A stretch of 64,000 nucleotides of DNA from Toxonevra muliebris (GCA_963691655.1 OY829327.1:84828019-84892018), one strand, 5' to 3'. Shown: positions 1 through 13,800, numbered from the stretch's first letter. The notes: generated from the sequence alone by a model not told the origin. Translations and numbers: made by a program.

Positions 1-461
1 AAGTACTTTCAAAAGCCATGCATTAAATTGAATGTACACAACTATTTTCAAATGAAGCTTCCTTTCTACTTTTATTTATTTGCTTTCGTTTCTCATAGCT
101 TTCAATGAATCTCGAAATCATCCAGAAAGTCATTCATCATGCAATTCTTTCAGTGTAAAATTTCTTTAAGTTTCAAAAGCCACTTTCAATTTTACATATT
201 CTCCTCTTACTTACTTACATATACTGTAAATAAATTTATACATCATTATATAAAACTTTCCACAACAGCAACTATTAAAATACCTATATTTTCTTCACTC
301 CTTCTGTTGAATGCATTTCTTTGCATGTTTATTATTGAATTTTTGCATGTTCGGTTTTTATGATTTTTCTACATTGATTTGAATTTATTATTAGATATAG
401 AATTTGTAAAATTTTTTGCATATTTTTAATGTGAAATTCCTTGCGTTTATTTTTTTTGCAG
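1..461 (+). other. Intron of Sap47 (5' part outside window)
   Basis: AT-rich sequence ending in a pyrimidine-rich tract and the AG acceptor at 460-461. No supported coding exon or other element is visible. It is read as intron because the first exon in the window starts in the middle of a codon. Confidence 0.6.
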
Positions 462-3400
462 TGCTACGGAAGGTGCCGACTCGCATCCAGCTTCCGGCGG
501 AGGCACTCCCACTGGTGATGAGGGCCAAATTGGACAGGGTAAGGGCGAAGAAGCAAACAGTACGTGTCACAATACAAAATTACATTATAATTGGTAACAA
601 AAAATCAGAGAAAACAAGTGAAAAAATTAACAAAAATAATGAATCAAATTAAAATCAGTATCTAAAAACAGTGAAGTGACAGGTTACTAATCAATCAAGC
701 TTTGAGTAGAGGTAGTAGTAGTAGTCTTTTTCTAGTAGTTGATTTCATTTGTAGTTTTTAGCAGTTTTTTTTTGTTACTCAACCATAAAAGCGACGTGTA
801 TTCACAATTTTATTAATTTTCCAATTCATTAATTTTTAGTTACCACAAAAGTTACACAACAAGCCAAACATTTCGGCTCATTTTTGTCGTCGGCAATTAA
901 TAAGGCCGGCGCTAAAATAAAGGAGACAGTTAAGGAAAATGTAATTATCATTTGCTTAATAAAAAAGTGAAATTTTCACTCATTGGAATTTCATGTGTTT
1001 TGATAGCCCATTCTCGAGTCGTTCAACAAAGAACAAGATGCCTTCATTAAGGGTCAAGGCGGTTCAGACTCTGGCGCTGCACCATGGATGGGACACCCAA
1101 ATGAGGCTAAAATTAAAGAGGAAATCATGGGTCTATCACAAGACCGCCGCAATTTCGTACGCGCACCACCAGCGGGTGTCGACTTCGACTTCAACTATGA
1201 TACGGCATATCCAACTGCCATTGCTATAATGGCCGAAGACAAGGCGCTGGAGACAATGCGATTTGAGCTTGTACCTAAAATGTAAAGATCTCTGGCAAAA
1301 CAAAAGAAAAAATCCAAACAAATTTTTAGTTTTAACATTTAATTATGTTTAATTTTATATAAAATTAATTTCAAATAATATTTCCAGCATCACTGAGGAA
1401 AATTTCTGGCGAAATTATTTCTATCGCGTTTCGCTTATCATACAAGCGGCCGAACTGGGCACACTTGGCGCCGACGGCGTCGGCCAAGCCTCGAGCGGTG
1501 AAGATGGTAAGTCATTGCTTGCTTGAATTGTTGTACATATAGACGTTTGCAAAAGTATACGAGATATCAGCGTATACTACGTATTTTTCTACTTCTTATT
1601 TCACTATTCTATTATTACTACTTCTTCTCGATTAAGAATCTCACATTTACTTTAGCTTTGAAACTTTTTTCAGTTTAATCTTCTCTATTTTGTCATTTTT
1701 GTTTGAGAGTTTTCATTTTATATCTCTGAGTACTGTAAATTCTCTCTATTCTAAGTCGTCACTCCTATATTATACTACGTAAAAGCAAAGAAAAGCTAAT
1801 TTTATTTTATTTTTTTTTATATACATATATATCGCTCGTTTGCTGCAAGATTGCCTGCTATAGCTATGTATACAGAGATACTTTGAATTTCATTCTTTAT
1901 TCTGTATAAAAAAAATCATAACGGCATCTTATTAATCGCTATGGCATTCCACAAAGTGGTAGCCCATTGAAAACTTTAAATCCGATTTTCTCAAAATTTG
2001 TTTTTTGGGCTTAGAGCAGTCTTGCAGAAAAAGAGAGATATGTTTTTTATATGTTTTACTCTCGTTCAAAAATGGAAAATGTGGAAGCTATTATTTTACT
2101 TACAAATCCTTGAAATTTTGTCAAAATTCAACTAAAAAGTTTCTACTTTTATTGTCATTTATTTTTACATACATAGACTAAAATCTTCACGAAAAAAATA
2201 TATATATTTTTTTAAATTTTAAATAATCAGTTAAATCATTGAGTTGATACAAAACCAAAGACAATTATTCAAATAATCAATCAGTAGATCAGTCAGTCAA
2301 GCAGTAAATCAATTAATCAATCATTTCAACATATGCCTATCAACAACTGCCAATATCTCAATCTCGATCTCAAAAAAAAAAAAAAAAAAAACAAAATCAA
2401 TTCAATCAATTTCACTCAGAATTCTCAAACGCTTTCAGTGTAAAGCCATGTACACATTCGATTTATTCGTACTTAGTATAATTGTTTTTCTTTTTTTTTG
2501 TTTGTTTGTTTAATCCAGTGTTAGCTATTTCATAGGCATCCGTGCAAACGTTTTCTACTACACAGCAGTAGTTGTCGTGTTCATGTGAAAAAGCGAGAGC
2601 ACGCCTATCTATGAATTGGCTAACAATAAATTAATACCACATATATTAATTATGTGCACAAAATTAATGAGTTGAATTCACACTGTTCCACACAATCATT
2701 TCATTTCTTCGTACTCAAGTTATTGTAACATTTAAGATGCGATAAAATGAAATGAATCGAGTCTCTGGATTTAATTCTTAAAATAAACTAAAAGGAAATG
2801 GATCAAATTCACTTTTTCCTCTGAATTTATGAATAATTCAATTTGGAAAAGGAACCATAAATAAATCGGATAAAGTCGGTTCTATAGCAATATAGTGCGA
2901 TAAACACTGACAAATATCCTCTCATCACTCTGGTGGAACAGTGCACTCAATTGTTTTCGTTTTTAAGCTAGAATTTTAAGTTTTGTTTATTTATTTATTT
3001 ATCTATTTTTAGATTATAGTTTGCACCTTTTTTCATATTATATTTTATAGTTTCCTTGTTTTTCTTTTTGTTTATTTTCATGTGCTTTTCGGTTCCCAAT
3101 TGAATTTTATTATTTCTTGTACAACCATTTAAAAATCTATTTAACACTTGAACTTACACAATAAATCTTATACAACACAAACACCGGAAATTCATGAAAA
3201 AAAATAATAATAATAATCAATATTAACTGAATAATGATAAACATAAGCCAAAATTGCAATTACGGAAACAAATCAAAAATCCGAAAATAACGAAACGCAA
3301 ACACAGAATAAAAACGCTAAATATACGAAGGTCAAAGCGGAAGAAATTAAAAAACAAAACGCTGATTCCAATACAAAACAAAATTTCAATGAAACTGAAA

Positions 3401-6400
3401 CTGAAAAAGCTAATGATAAAACAAAAGCGTCGGCAAAATCAAACAATCAAAAAGATAATTCAAAAAAACCTCAACAAAAGCTTTCTGAATCGGAATTTGT
3501 ATCGGATTCGTTTCAAACTTCGACGGAAACGGATTTAGAAGAAATTAAAGACGGTATGCGTAAGCTCGGTATCGATAGCATGACCCAACAAGATCTCCAT
3601 AATGATGGTAAGATTTAGAGTTTTTATTTATTTCATTTTTTATTGCATTTATTTTACTTTATATTTTAATTACCTTTTTGTTTTAGATTTATTTATGTAG
3701 TTTAGTTTTGGTGTTTATGATTTTTAAATTCATTTTGTTTGTTTCATTTGTGGTTTACATGAATTAACGTATATTTTTTGTTATTCATTGAAAATTGAGT
3801 TCTTCCTGTATATTTGTGGTATACCTGCTTTGAGTTTGTTTCATTTAGTTTTCTTTTTCTTATAACATTTGCCATAATGCTTTCACAATTTAACACACAC
3901 TCACACACATGAAATAGTTTTTGGGGTTTATAAGACAAAAACTTCTAGCAAACTTTCTATGTAAAATGGATTAATAATCAAGTAGCACCTCAACCTCAAT
4001 TATATTCAGGGGCACATAAATTGTCCTAGTTAAATATGCTGTTTGTGTAGTTGGTACTCTAGAGCATGCATATAAGTACATACAAAAATATGTATGTCTA
4101 TGTACGAACTCAATGACCTAAATAAGAGATGAATTATTATGAAATGGCGCTTGATTGATACTCTGTAATGAAATAATCCGCTTAAAATAAATGAAATTAA
4201 ATGAATTTAAAATATGAATTATTCATTTAATCAGCAAATCAATTTTGTGAAGATGGGCAGTGTATTATTCGTATTCGCTCCGAACTTAAAATTTCAGGTC
4301 TGTACAAAGCTGAAAGTATAAGAAGCTTATACCATTTTTCGTTGATTATGCAAAATTGTACCGGAAAATTATACTGAATGTGTAGGTAATCAAATTGCAA
4401 TTCACTTTAATTTGTCGAGAAATGTTCTCGGCATTTTCGGACTTTTTCATAATACATTGAAATCCTGAAATGTCATTGTTTCGAATGTAAAATATTCTTG
4501 ATGATCATATTCAATAGTAGCCGCAAGCATTGATAACAAATCGTTGGTAATTAATGACTGATTTGTTGTATTGTAGAAGTTTTTGTTTCATGAACTCACT
4601 CTAAATTGTTCATACTAGATGATTGTAAAATTGAATTACCACTCAGCATACATAATCTTGCAATCATTATTCATTACCATGCTCGATAGTGCCACAATCA
4701 ATTCATATCCAGACAGAAATTCGGAATTCTCAAGCTTACGGTTAGCAAATCTGTATTCTATAAAAGGTTCAGGTTTGTTTTTATCCATTATTTTACCATA
4801 ATGTAAAATATAGTTAATGCTTAAGTAAAACTTACGAAATTATTATTATTTGCTATGCATGCATGTTTTGCTTGCCTAAATTTATCGTTATATGCAAATG
4901 GACAATAAATTGAAATACTTTAATTGACGCAAGTTGCTGCAGTCAATTATAAGTAAACACAACTAGTGTTTTTATTTTAAATCTTAGTTTATATAATTTC
5001 TTTTACGTTTTGTGTTAAAGAATTTTGCTATTTCATTATATTTTATTCCAAATAATATTTACTTTTTATTATTCTTATTATTATGATAATAGTTCATGAT
5101 TTTATTTTACTTGTCATTGATACAAACAAAAAAAGTCTCTTAACCGAAAAATCTAATTGCCGTGTACAAAAACAACAGTGTAAATTGTATTTTTCTCTTT
5201 CCCATTCTTTTCTCTCTTTCTTTTATTTTTATGAACAGCAATGGCATTTAATTATTAAAAGAAGCTAACATAATTTTTTAAATATAAAAACAAAATAACG
5301 CAGGCAGTAAATAAATAAATAATTAAATCAACGAAAAAATTGAATAGAAAATCTCTTCATAAACTAATAGAACTCTTCATAATATAATTTTTTAGATAAT
5401 GTAATTTTAATAACAAAAACAAAAAGAATAATAAATTTATATTCAAAAACAAAAGCAAAATATATTTGCACAGGACAAAAACATATTCGAAGAAACTTTA
5501 AAATTAAATGTAATGAAATATAATTAAAATTCTAAAATATACGAAAACTTCATACACCAAACTAACCCACAGAAAGCAACAACAAAAACCACAACAACCC
5601 AAACAAAAACTACATACAATTACAAATTAAAAGTCATTTTAGATTCTTAAAGCTAAATGGTTAATACATTTTTTTTTTTTGCAATTTTCAAAAATTATTG
5701 GTTAAAAAATTTCACAATTTTTTTATTTATTTTTTTTTTTTTTTTTTTGAATTCTATTTGAGCTCTGAAGAATTGAGAGTAAAAACTCTTTTTTTTTGGC
5801 ATTTATGTAATTTAATATTTTATTTATATTTAAAATTTCCCATTTTCCAAAATTAAAATGAACAAAAATTCTGTTTCAAAGTAGATAATATTTTACTTTA
5901 CTTATTTACTCTATCCAAATTATTATTATTACCTCAATTTTTTGAAAAACAAACGAATGTTCAATTATTCCAAATTCCTTTTGAAACGAAAACTAAAAAA
6001 CCAAAATTCATAATTATTTTCATTTATTTTTTTAATTCACCTTGCAGAAGATTGAATGGATTTACGCTAAATTTTTAAATAACTGAATAATATCACAAGA
6101 CAAATTACAAAAAAGTAAAAAAAAAAAAACTAAAAAACCAAAAAAAAAAATAAAACTTAATTGAAATATTTACTCAAAAATACAAAAAAGTTGAAATATA
6201 CAAAATTTTGTGTGGTAAGTTTGAAATTGTTGGTTGTTTTTAGAAAATTATCAATTATTATTATTATTATTAGAAAAACAAACGAACAAATTGTCATAAA
6301 TTTATTATTAAATTATATTGTTTATATATTATTATTATTGTTTTTGTTTTGTCTTAAATTAGCGTGTTAAATTAAATGTTTGTTAATTGATAATTAATAA

Positions 6401-9400
6401 TTCATTAAATGTGCCTATGTGTGTGCGTGTGTTCAGTTAAGTTTATCAAAATATCACAATTACGAATTACAAATAGATTCCTTTTTTTACGTTTTCTACA
6501 AATCAATAATCAGTTTGACGTTGATTTTTTTTTTTAGTATTTTGTTAGTAGACATTGAAATATTAAATTCAATAATAAATTCAACTTATCAAATCATAAA
6601 AATCATCCATCATTTCATTATTAAAACAAATTAATATGCTTTAATTATTTGTTTTAGTAGAAATTTAACTTGTTTTTCGTGATATGCCACTGCACCAGGT
6701 AGAGAAGCGTAAAATAATTGTTAGCTTGGCAATCTTTAAATTGGTTCATTTTCTTAGTTGCTTGAGCTCTCTCAAAATGTTCCACTCTCGTTCTGCATAA
6801 AGCATAAAGGAAATTCGATCCTGAGAGGATCATTAAATAATTGCCTATCTCTGCAAAAATTTTCTGTGAGGGCTCTATCAAATGTTTGTTTCCTTCTAGC
6901 TACGGTTTGGTATTGCCCAATAAACTATATAAGCAGCTATTGATGATTGCGTCTAATAGATTGTTTAACACAGTTTGCATGTTATTATTGCAACGTTATT
7001 ATCTGAATATTTTCATAAACTTTTCCAAGCTTCTCTTAAGGTGCTAAGCATTTTCCGGAATTTAGCTCAACTATTTCATTGTTTATTATATCCGAATATG
7101 ATTTTCTTTATTATGATTTAAGCAATTTCATTGTGGTCTTCTTGTTTACATACAGAAATTTGTGATCTTTTCTACGTTGTCCATTCATTCATCATTATCG
7201 CAAACCAAATTTAAATGTGGCTTCTTTATTAATTTATTTTTTGTTTTGAGATTTCTGTTAAATATTTTACCTGTGTCGTTTTGCTGAAATTGTTGACTTA
7301 TTTTAAAAATACATTTTATTTTGCTCGGTCGGTAAGCTGCAACAAATATGAATAAAACAATAAATTCAATAAAATATAAACCATTTGATCAAATTAGAAA
7401 ATTTCAGTACAGAGTATTGAAGTTAGCTTTAGAGTCATCTCCTATTGCACCGACGAATGGTTTGCAAAGGTTTTGAGTCTATAACTTGCTAGACCCGGCA
7501 GCCACAAAGAAAATGTTCGAGAGTTTCTCCTTAGCTCAGCAGCACAAACCCAGATGAGTGTTTTTGTTATGGTTCTTTTAGAGATCATGGCTTTGATCGC
7601 AGCTTGGCTATCATGAAGGAATGCTAAATTTTTCCGTTTTCATACATTTGTTGATGTAAATTCTTACAAATTTAATTTTGTATTCAATAAAGTGATTTGA
7701 TTTTCAATATTTTTTTGATTTGGAACATTTTTTTTCAAATTTCTTCCAAATTTGGCAGTTCACATTGCTAATTAAATAATTATTAAAATTATTAGGCTTT
7801 GAATGGACAATGATGCCAGAAGAATATCAAAAAGTTCATAGAACTAGCAGATCAGACGATCGTTTCGGAACCAGCTACGTTTGCTCAATGTGAGCAATAT
7901 TGGAGTAGTCTTCATATAAAAACTCCCAAGTAATTTTCATGAAGGCTACGATATAGTTAAATGATAATTACGTCAGAATTAATTATTTGTATGCCACCTC
8001 AGGGTAGGTAAATTTCTATCAGTGTAGCCGTTCTGATTCGCCATAACTAGAGACAGAAATTTCAAGCACGAAATTTTTTTCCTGTCTGGACAATTCGAAT
8101 AAAAGAAAATCCTGTCCTTGGTTCAAAGACGAGTTTTCAACAAGAAATGAAAACGTTTAAAGTTTATAGAGAAAACCCTGTTTACCAACGCCTTTAGCTC
8201 CTATAAAGTTAGGAGCTAAAGGCTAAAGAATATGAGAGGCTAAAGGATATGAGAGCTAAAATCTTTCCTTCTTTAGTCAGAACTAAGTTATTTTTAGCAA
8301 ATACGATAGAAAATTTTCCTGTTTTCAGCACATACAGTTTCAAAAACCAAAGATTGCACTTGTGATCACAAACTTCCATCAATTGTTTCTTCAAAATTGA
8401 ATATGATTAACTTCCTTTTTCTGTTTGTTTTGTTTTTTATACCAACTCACCACACAAAATACAATGAAAATTTTTGATTTCTATGTCTCTTCTATCTCAA
8501 TCAAATCCCATTAACTCCAATCAAAAGAAAAGAAGATAAATAAAATATGCATAATGCTTTTATATTTATATACATACTTTAATAATATTTTATACATTAC
8601 ATATTTTTTATTAAGTACCTAGTAAATTTTATTTTTATTTTGTCAAGTGTGAAATTTTCAACATTGAAAAACTTTTTTCTTACCGCTTATTTATTGAATT
8701 TTGCTTGACTTCATTCTTTGAAAATTGGTATGAATAACAAATATATACAATTAATTTTTTATTTTTGGCGAACTAAGCAAGAATGGAAAGTATTTATATA
8801 GTAAAATGTTAATGCTAATAGCTGGCTGGACATCTGGACATATCTACATTTAATCAATATAAATCAACAAACTCAATTTTTAAACTAATATCTTAAAAAA
8901 TCAAAAGATTATATTGCAGTTACTATTCGCATACCTAAAAGAGTTAATGTCTGCCAAGGTTTCAGCTGTTTAAGCTACACTCAAAATAATTAATACTAAA
9001 AAGTATAGCATAGAAGGTAATTTTCAATTTCGTATTTGTCCTTTAAAACGATGGTGAATGGTTTAGAATGGACTATGAATTCAACAAACTAAAGCATGTG
9101 TATTATGGGTGGCTTGCTGCTGAAGCCCAAGTATTCCTTTTCAGTCAATATTAAAAATCAGTACTAAATCTGGGACAAATAAAAACGCTTTCCTTTCTTG
9201 CTGATTAATTTTTTTGTTGCTTTTATCTTTTATATGGTATCACATTCATTAATTCATTTGTAATTTGGTTTTTTGTTGCTGGTTTTAAGTTTTCTTTTTA
9301 TTGTGTACTATATCAAAATTTTCATATGCATTTTTACACTATATTCTCTTATACCTTTTTAAACTACAAATATTTATGAAAAAGAAACAAACAAAAGGAT

Positions 9401-10894
9401 CGCAACGTTTTGTCAAGCTATGATTTTAATAACCGTGTTCAATTCATCCATGTCCTGAAATGCAGAAAAATATTGTGCATAGCAATTGTATGCAACCTTA
9501 AGATTTTTAAATTATTTTTGTATCTCTCAAACTTGAGAACATCTTACATTTAATGAGTTTAAGTCGTACATCAGCCGACAGAAATTAAGCAGTTGGACAA
9601 AGACCACGGGGGATACCATAAATTTTGGTTGTAATTTTACTAACATGCAGAGTTATACTACTAGCACTACTACTACTATTATTGCTCAACAGCACCTGAA
9701 GGGCCAAAGCCGAGCTTTTCGCATCCATTCATGTTGTGTGAGTTAATATTTATACACGAGTGGAAGAGACCTACAGTTTTATACCGAATCCGAATGGCGA
9801 AGTGAAAAGCTTTTCATATGCATTTTTTTACTCTTGGAGGTTTGCCATTGCCAGCCAAGAGGTGGTGTCGCGTAAAAAGATTTTTATTTTCTATTTTTGA
9901 TTTTTGAGCGTGTCGAGATATGAACCAGGGCACCTCTGCGTAGGCGTAGCAGTCCATGACACTAACCACTAGGCTACGGCGGCCATGGCAGAGTTCTGGT
10001 CTCCACAAATTCTGGCGTTTTTAATTGACTGATACCTCAATTCTTTTCATTGGATCAAAATTGCAGTTCTCTTAGGACCTGATTAACCTTTTCTGCGACT
10101 TGGAGAAAAGTGTGTGAATGTTGCCATCGTCAGAGTAGCTTTGGTGGCTTTGGAATTAAAAGGCTCAAATTTCTATATGTTCACAGTCTTACGTAAAAAG
10201 CTCACGATTGGCTTAAAATTCGTTTCAACTTTTGGTTCAGCTAATTAAATTGACAAAACGTTCTATTCTGCTTTAAGTACCACCCAGTATATAATAAATA
10301 TGTTATTCCAATTGCTTGCATTATTAACAGAAAAGAATATTCAATTTTAAATACTAATTTTGATATTTGCATTTGTATTTTTTGGTATCTAATATTTAAA
10401 ATATATAAGTGTAAAATTATAAATTGCATTGCAAACAAATTACTACCAAGTATCAGTTATTTATATTTTGAAAGTAATTTAAATCTAATATGTAGTTATA
10501 ATAAACAACACTATTATTATTATTATTATATAACTATAAATAATACACATATATATGAAACTGCTTTCTTATTAATGAAAAAAAACTATAATCTGCTCCA
10601 TCCACTTCCATTCCCTCTTCACAAACCCGATGTCTACTCTCCCGTATTTTCTAAAATTTAGAAGAACAATGGGAAAAAGATCTGGAGGCCGAGTTAAAAG
10701 ACTATGAAGTTGTAAGCGGTGGCAATGGTGGTGGCGGCACCTCTAAATCCAACACCGGAATTGCAGCAGTTGGCAGCAGCAATGGCGACGATGACGACGA
10801 AATACCGACAATATCAAATCTGCGCACACGTTCAACAAACAACGATTGGGAAGAATATGCTGATCTGATTGAGGATACCGATGATTTAAAGTAA
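462..10894 (+). CDS. Sap47: Synapse-associated protein of 47 kDa (BSD domain), 3' part of gene
   Basis: Predicted coding exons 462-559, 840-940, 1007-1281, 1388-1506, 3248-3607 and 10662-10894 (stop TAA 10892-10894). All junctions are GT-AG and keep one frame, about 395 codons; the first coding exon lies upstream of the window. Exon 1007-1281 plus 1388-1506 encode the BSD domain, with the hallmark aromatic run ENFWRNYFYRVSLI right after the 1388 acceptor. The next exon carries the conserved EFVSDSFQTS segment, and the last one EEQWEKDLEAELKDYEVV, followed by an acidic C-terminus ending DLIEDTDDLK. Sap47 is known in Drosophila as an abundant presynaptic, vesicle-associated phosphoprotein linked to synaptic plasticity. 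Exon 3248-3607 is 360 nt with matching phases on both sides, so it could be skipped without a frameshift. The 7-kb intron before the last exon is filled with repeat remnants. Identity is secure; exact isoforms are inference. Confidence 0.9.
1507..3247 (+). other. Sap47 intron
   Basis: The donor GTAAGT at 1507 and the AG at 3246-3247 bound this 1.7-kb AT-rich intron. The acceptor is poor: the preceding 25 bases are A-rich, not pyrimidine-rich. It contains a poly(A) run near 2371-2389 and a small palindromic element at 2519-2625. No coding sequence is seen. Confidence 0.6.
2519..2625. mobile_element. Small palindromic MITE-like element
   Basis: A 107-bp segment starts TGTTAGCTATTTCATAG and ends with a near inverted copy, CTATGAATTGGCTAACA. 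The inner part also partly pairs (ACTAC...GTAGT). This fits a very short MITE or hairpin in the Sap47 intron. No clear target-site duplication is visible. Confidence 0.4.
7440..7632 (-). pseudogene. Non-LTR retrotransposon RNase H fragment
   Basis: On the minus strand, starting near 7629, an open frame reads FLHDSQAAIKAMISKR and continues to LWLPG. This matches the RNase H domain of Jockey/I-type LINE polyproteins, where DSQAAIKAL is followed about 40-50 residues later by WVPGH. The histidine after PG is replaced (PGLAS), and no reverse transcriptase is seen next to it. It looks like a dead, short remnant in the Sap47 intron. Clade assignment is uncertain. Confidence 0.6.
8191..8222. repeat. 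Perfect 13-bp-stem hairpin
   Basis: CCTTTAGCTCCTA, a 6-nt loop, then TAGGAGCTAAAGG. It is followed by imperfect repeats of GCTAAAG to about 8257. It lies within the intron and its function is unknown. Confidence 0.6.
9661..9984 (-). mobile_element. tRNA-derived SINE, near full length
   Basis: Read on the minus strand, the head GCCGCCGTAGCCTAGTGGTT is tRNA-like. It has an A box TAGCCTAGTGG (9966-9976) and, about 40 bp on, a B box GGTTCATATCTC (9915-9926). Then comes a tRNA-unrelated body and the tail GGCCCTTCAGGTGCTGTTG followed by AATAATAGTAGTAGTAG. A body fragment recurs at 37671-37790, and a rearranged head-tail piece near 42766-42850. Presumably once transcribed by Pol III and moved by a LINE partner. 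Ends are approximate. Confidence 0.75.
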
Positions 10895-13800
10895 TTAAGA
10901 GCTTATATCGTAGTTTCTTCTAAGTTTTAACACACTAAGTTTCATTTTGATATGATGATACTTTAATTTTTTGATAATTTCCTTTCTTTTTTCTTTCATT
11001 CTTTCTTTTCTGTCTGTCCTTCTTTCTTTCTGTCTTTCATTCTTTCTTACTTACTTACTGACTGTATGCTTTTCTTTTTTCCGATACTATTCGTTTTTTA
11101 AAAACTCTATGTATTCATGAAATAATACCATATAGAACTTTAAAGAATTTGAAGCGTGTAATGCTCGGGTATCAATGAGATCAAGAGTTTTTTACACTTT
11201 TTTAGTTTCTATTTCTGCTGCAGAAAATTTATTACCGTGTAAATATTTTAAATTATATATTTTGCATACTCGGTTTATGGTTTTATTGGAAAAGTTGGTT
11301 AAGAATATTCAAGCTTGCAGTACAGAAATCAGAAATTCAAAATTATAGTACAGGAATTCTTAATTAAATTAATGAAATGATTACTTCTTAAACATCTGAT
11401 TTCAAAAATGAATTAACAATATTTTTTTATTTACATGATATAAGAGCACAATTTCAATTAAATATTATTTAAAAATAAAAACCACAAAAAACTCGGCATA
11501 AAAAGAGAAATTTCTCCAGAAACTTTTTCCGATTGTTCAACAAACAGAATACAATTAAATATAAATTAATTAATTAATTAAAAACTAAATATATTAAATC
11601 TCTTTAAATTAGTGAAAACAAACAAATATAAAAAAGCAAGCTTCAAAGGGATGAACTTTTTGTTATTAAATATTTATATATAAATATATATATATATATA
11701 TACATACATACATACCTAAAAAAGGGAAATTATATAAAAAATAATACTTAATAATTAATGCATTTGAAATTAATGTGTAAAAAAATTTAAAATTTAAAAG
11801 TATATATATATAATTATATTATATTATGTATAAACAAATTATTAAATAATAATAATAAACAAATGAAATGCATAAATAAAATGAAGTTTGAAATTTTTTG
11901 CAAATATAAATAGTTTACACAATTGAGGAAAAACAACAAAACAGATATTCAAGAAAGGAGTTTTTGCTTAAAAAACAAAAATAGTTAATAATTTCAAAAT
12001 AGAGAGAATATATAGAATTTATTTGTCATTTGAATTGAATTAACATTTACTATGCATACATATAGAAAATAATTTGGTAATTAATTTTGTTCAAATCCTC
12101 GAAAATAAACATTTTTTAATAAATTTATTGTACATACTTTTATGAACAGCTTGAAGACAGAACGGAAGTGAAGGAAAGTATTAAGTTATTAGGTGAAAGC
12201 AGAAAGTTAAATTAAAAGAAAACATGGTCAAGTAATTGATTTACATAAAAACTAAATATTGTATTTAAAATAGAAGAGAGAAAACACCGCAAGCACATAA
12301 TCTTATTTGCTCTTGGCATATCTGTCTTATGTAGATTTATTTTGCTTTGGGAAACACACCAACACAACCTCTGCCTGAATGAAGGACGTTAATGGCTCGT
12401 TTGAATGCTTTTTATGCTTCCAGGCGCACATTGAACTTGTAGGTTAGTGAATCCTTTGGCAGCGTAGTCAAATAAAAACAAAAACTTCATTTTCATTATG
12501 TTCACGCACTCCACAAAACGAAAGCTAAAGCAATAATAAATAAATAAATTTATAATGCAAAAAAACAAAAAAAAAAAAACAAAACAAAAACAAAATCATC
12601 ATGGCCTTTTTAAGTAAAAAGCTTTTAGAACGAAAAATTGTATTGGCACGATTTAAAATTAGCATATTAAAAGAAACAAAAAAAATAGGCTTAAATGCAT
12701 TGTAGTGTGGAATAAAAAGAAATTAATTTTGATTATAATGAATGGCAATTGCCCTTTTGTTACAATATTCCTAAAACATCAAAAATAAAATCTTGATTTG
12801 GGCAACAATTAAATTATTTGATTCGAAACTTCAGAAACAAAAAGTATTTAAATTTAACTGTGAGTTTGCCACTTAAGCTTTTTACTCGCATGTTGCACTT
12901 TGATTGCCGTGGCCAAATGCGTTATCTAAAGTTTAAAGCATTTTAAGTTTTAACTTTTCATGCTTGGCATGCACTGTTGCAATTTAAGCGGTTTCCCTGC
13001 TAAATCTAACTTTTTTCAATGCTGTATAGCGGTAAATCTAACCAAAAAACGCCAAAAATTAACTTATTATTAACCTTTTTTTTGCTTTTTTTTCGTCTGT
13101 AGGCGGGTAAAAATCTTACTTACGTACTACAGTTCTACGGTTATGTCGAATACCTGCCGATTAAAACCGACTATTTTCTCTTCTACCGCTGAATTACGGA
13201 TGACTTCTCCAATCAGTCGGTTTCTAGTGACAAGTTTGTTCTCAATTTAGCTTTTATAGGCAGTTAGAGTTGACAGCCCTGATAGGAAGGAAAACTCAAT
13301 GCTCTTTTTCAGTCATAAACACTTCAGATGAAAGGTAAAAACATGAATGTTTTTGCATTGCACATATCGCACGCCATATGTTTTTTTGTTATCGTTACAT
13401 TCCAGCTTAATGCTCTCCCTACCCGATTTACACTCTCACTTTGTCTCTCTCTCTCTCTCTTTTCTTATTCTCCTCCTTGTACTTGTGAAAATTGATTATC
13501 AATGTTTTTAACCTAAATGTCTATCTTAAATCTTAAACTTTAATTATTTTAGTATAAAAAAAAACTAAAAAGAAAAGTATTTACTTTTCATAAATGTAAA
13601 ATTATTTGTTAGAAAAGTAAAAAACGTATCCAATTATAAAACAAAAATTAAATTCTTTAAAGATGTATGGGGAGAACAATGATGAAAACGTAGAAGAAAC
13701 CAAAACAGCATCAATTATATTAATCTCAAAAAACAATATTTATTAATTAATTTTTCTAAACAACAAATTTTACATTTATCAACAAATATAAAAACGATAT

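Larger units (their letters stand above)
3608..10661 (+). other. Large Sap47 intron (7 kb)
   Basis: Bounded by GTAAGA at 3608 and TTTAG at 10657-10661, with frame continuity across it. The content is strongly AT-rich with poly(A)/poly(T) runs around 5680-5750 and 6118-6150. Identifiable inserts are an RNase H fragment (7440-7632, minus), a hairpin at 8191-8222 and a tRNA-derived SINE (9661-9984, minus). I see no coding exon I can support. Confidence 0.6.

Noticed and set aside
1136..1321. Minus-strand ORF opposite the BSD-domain exon
   Set aside because: Shadow of the Sap47 coding exon.
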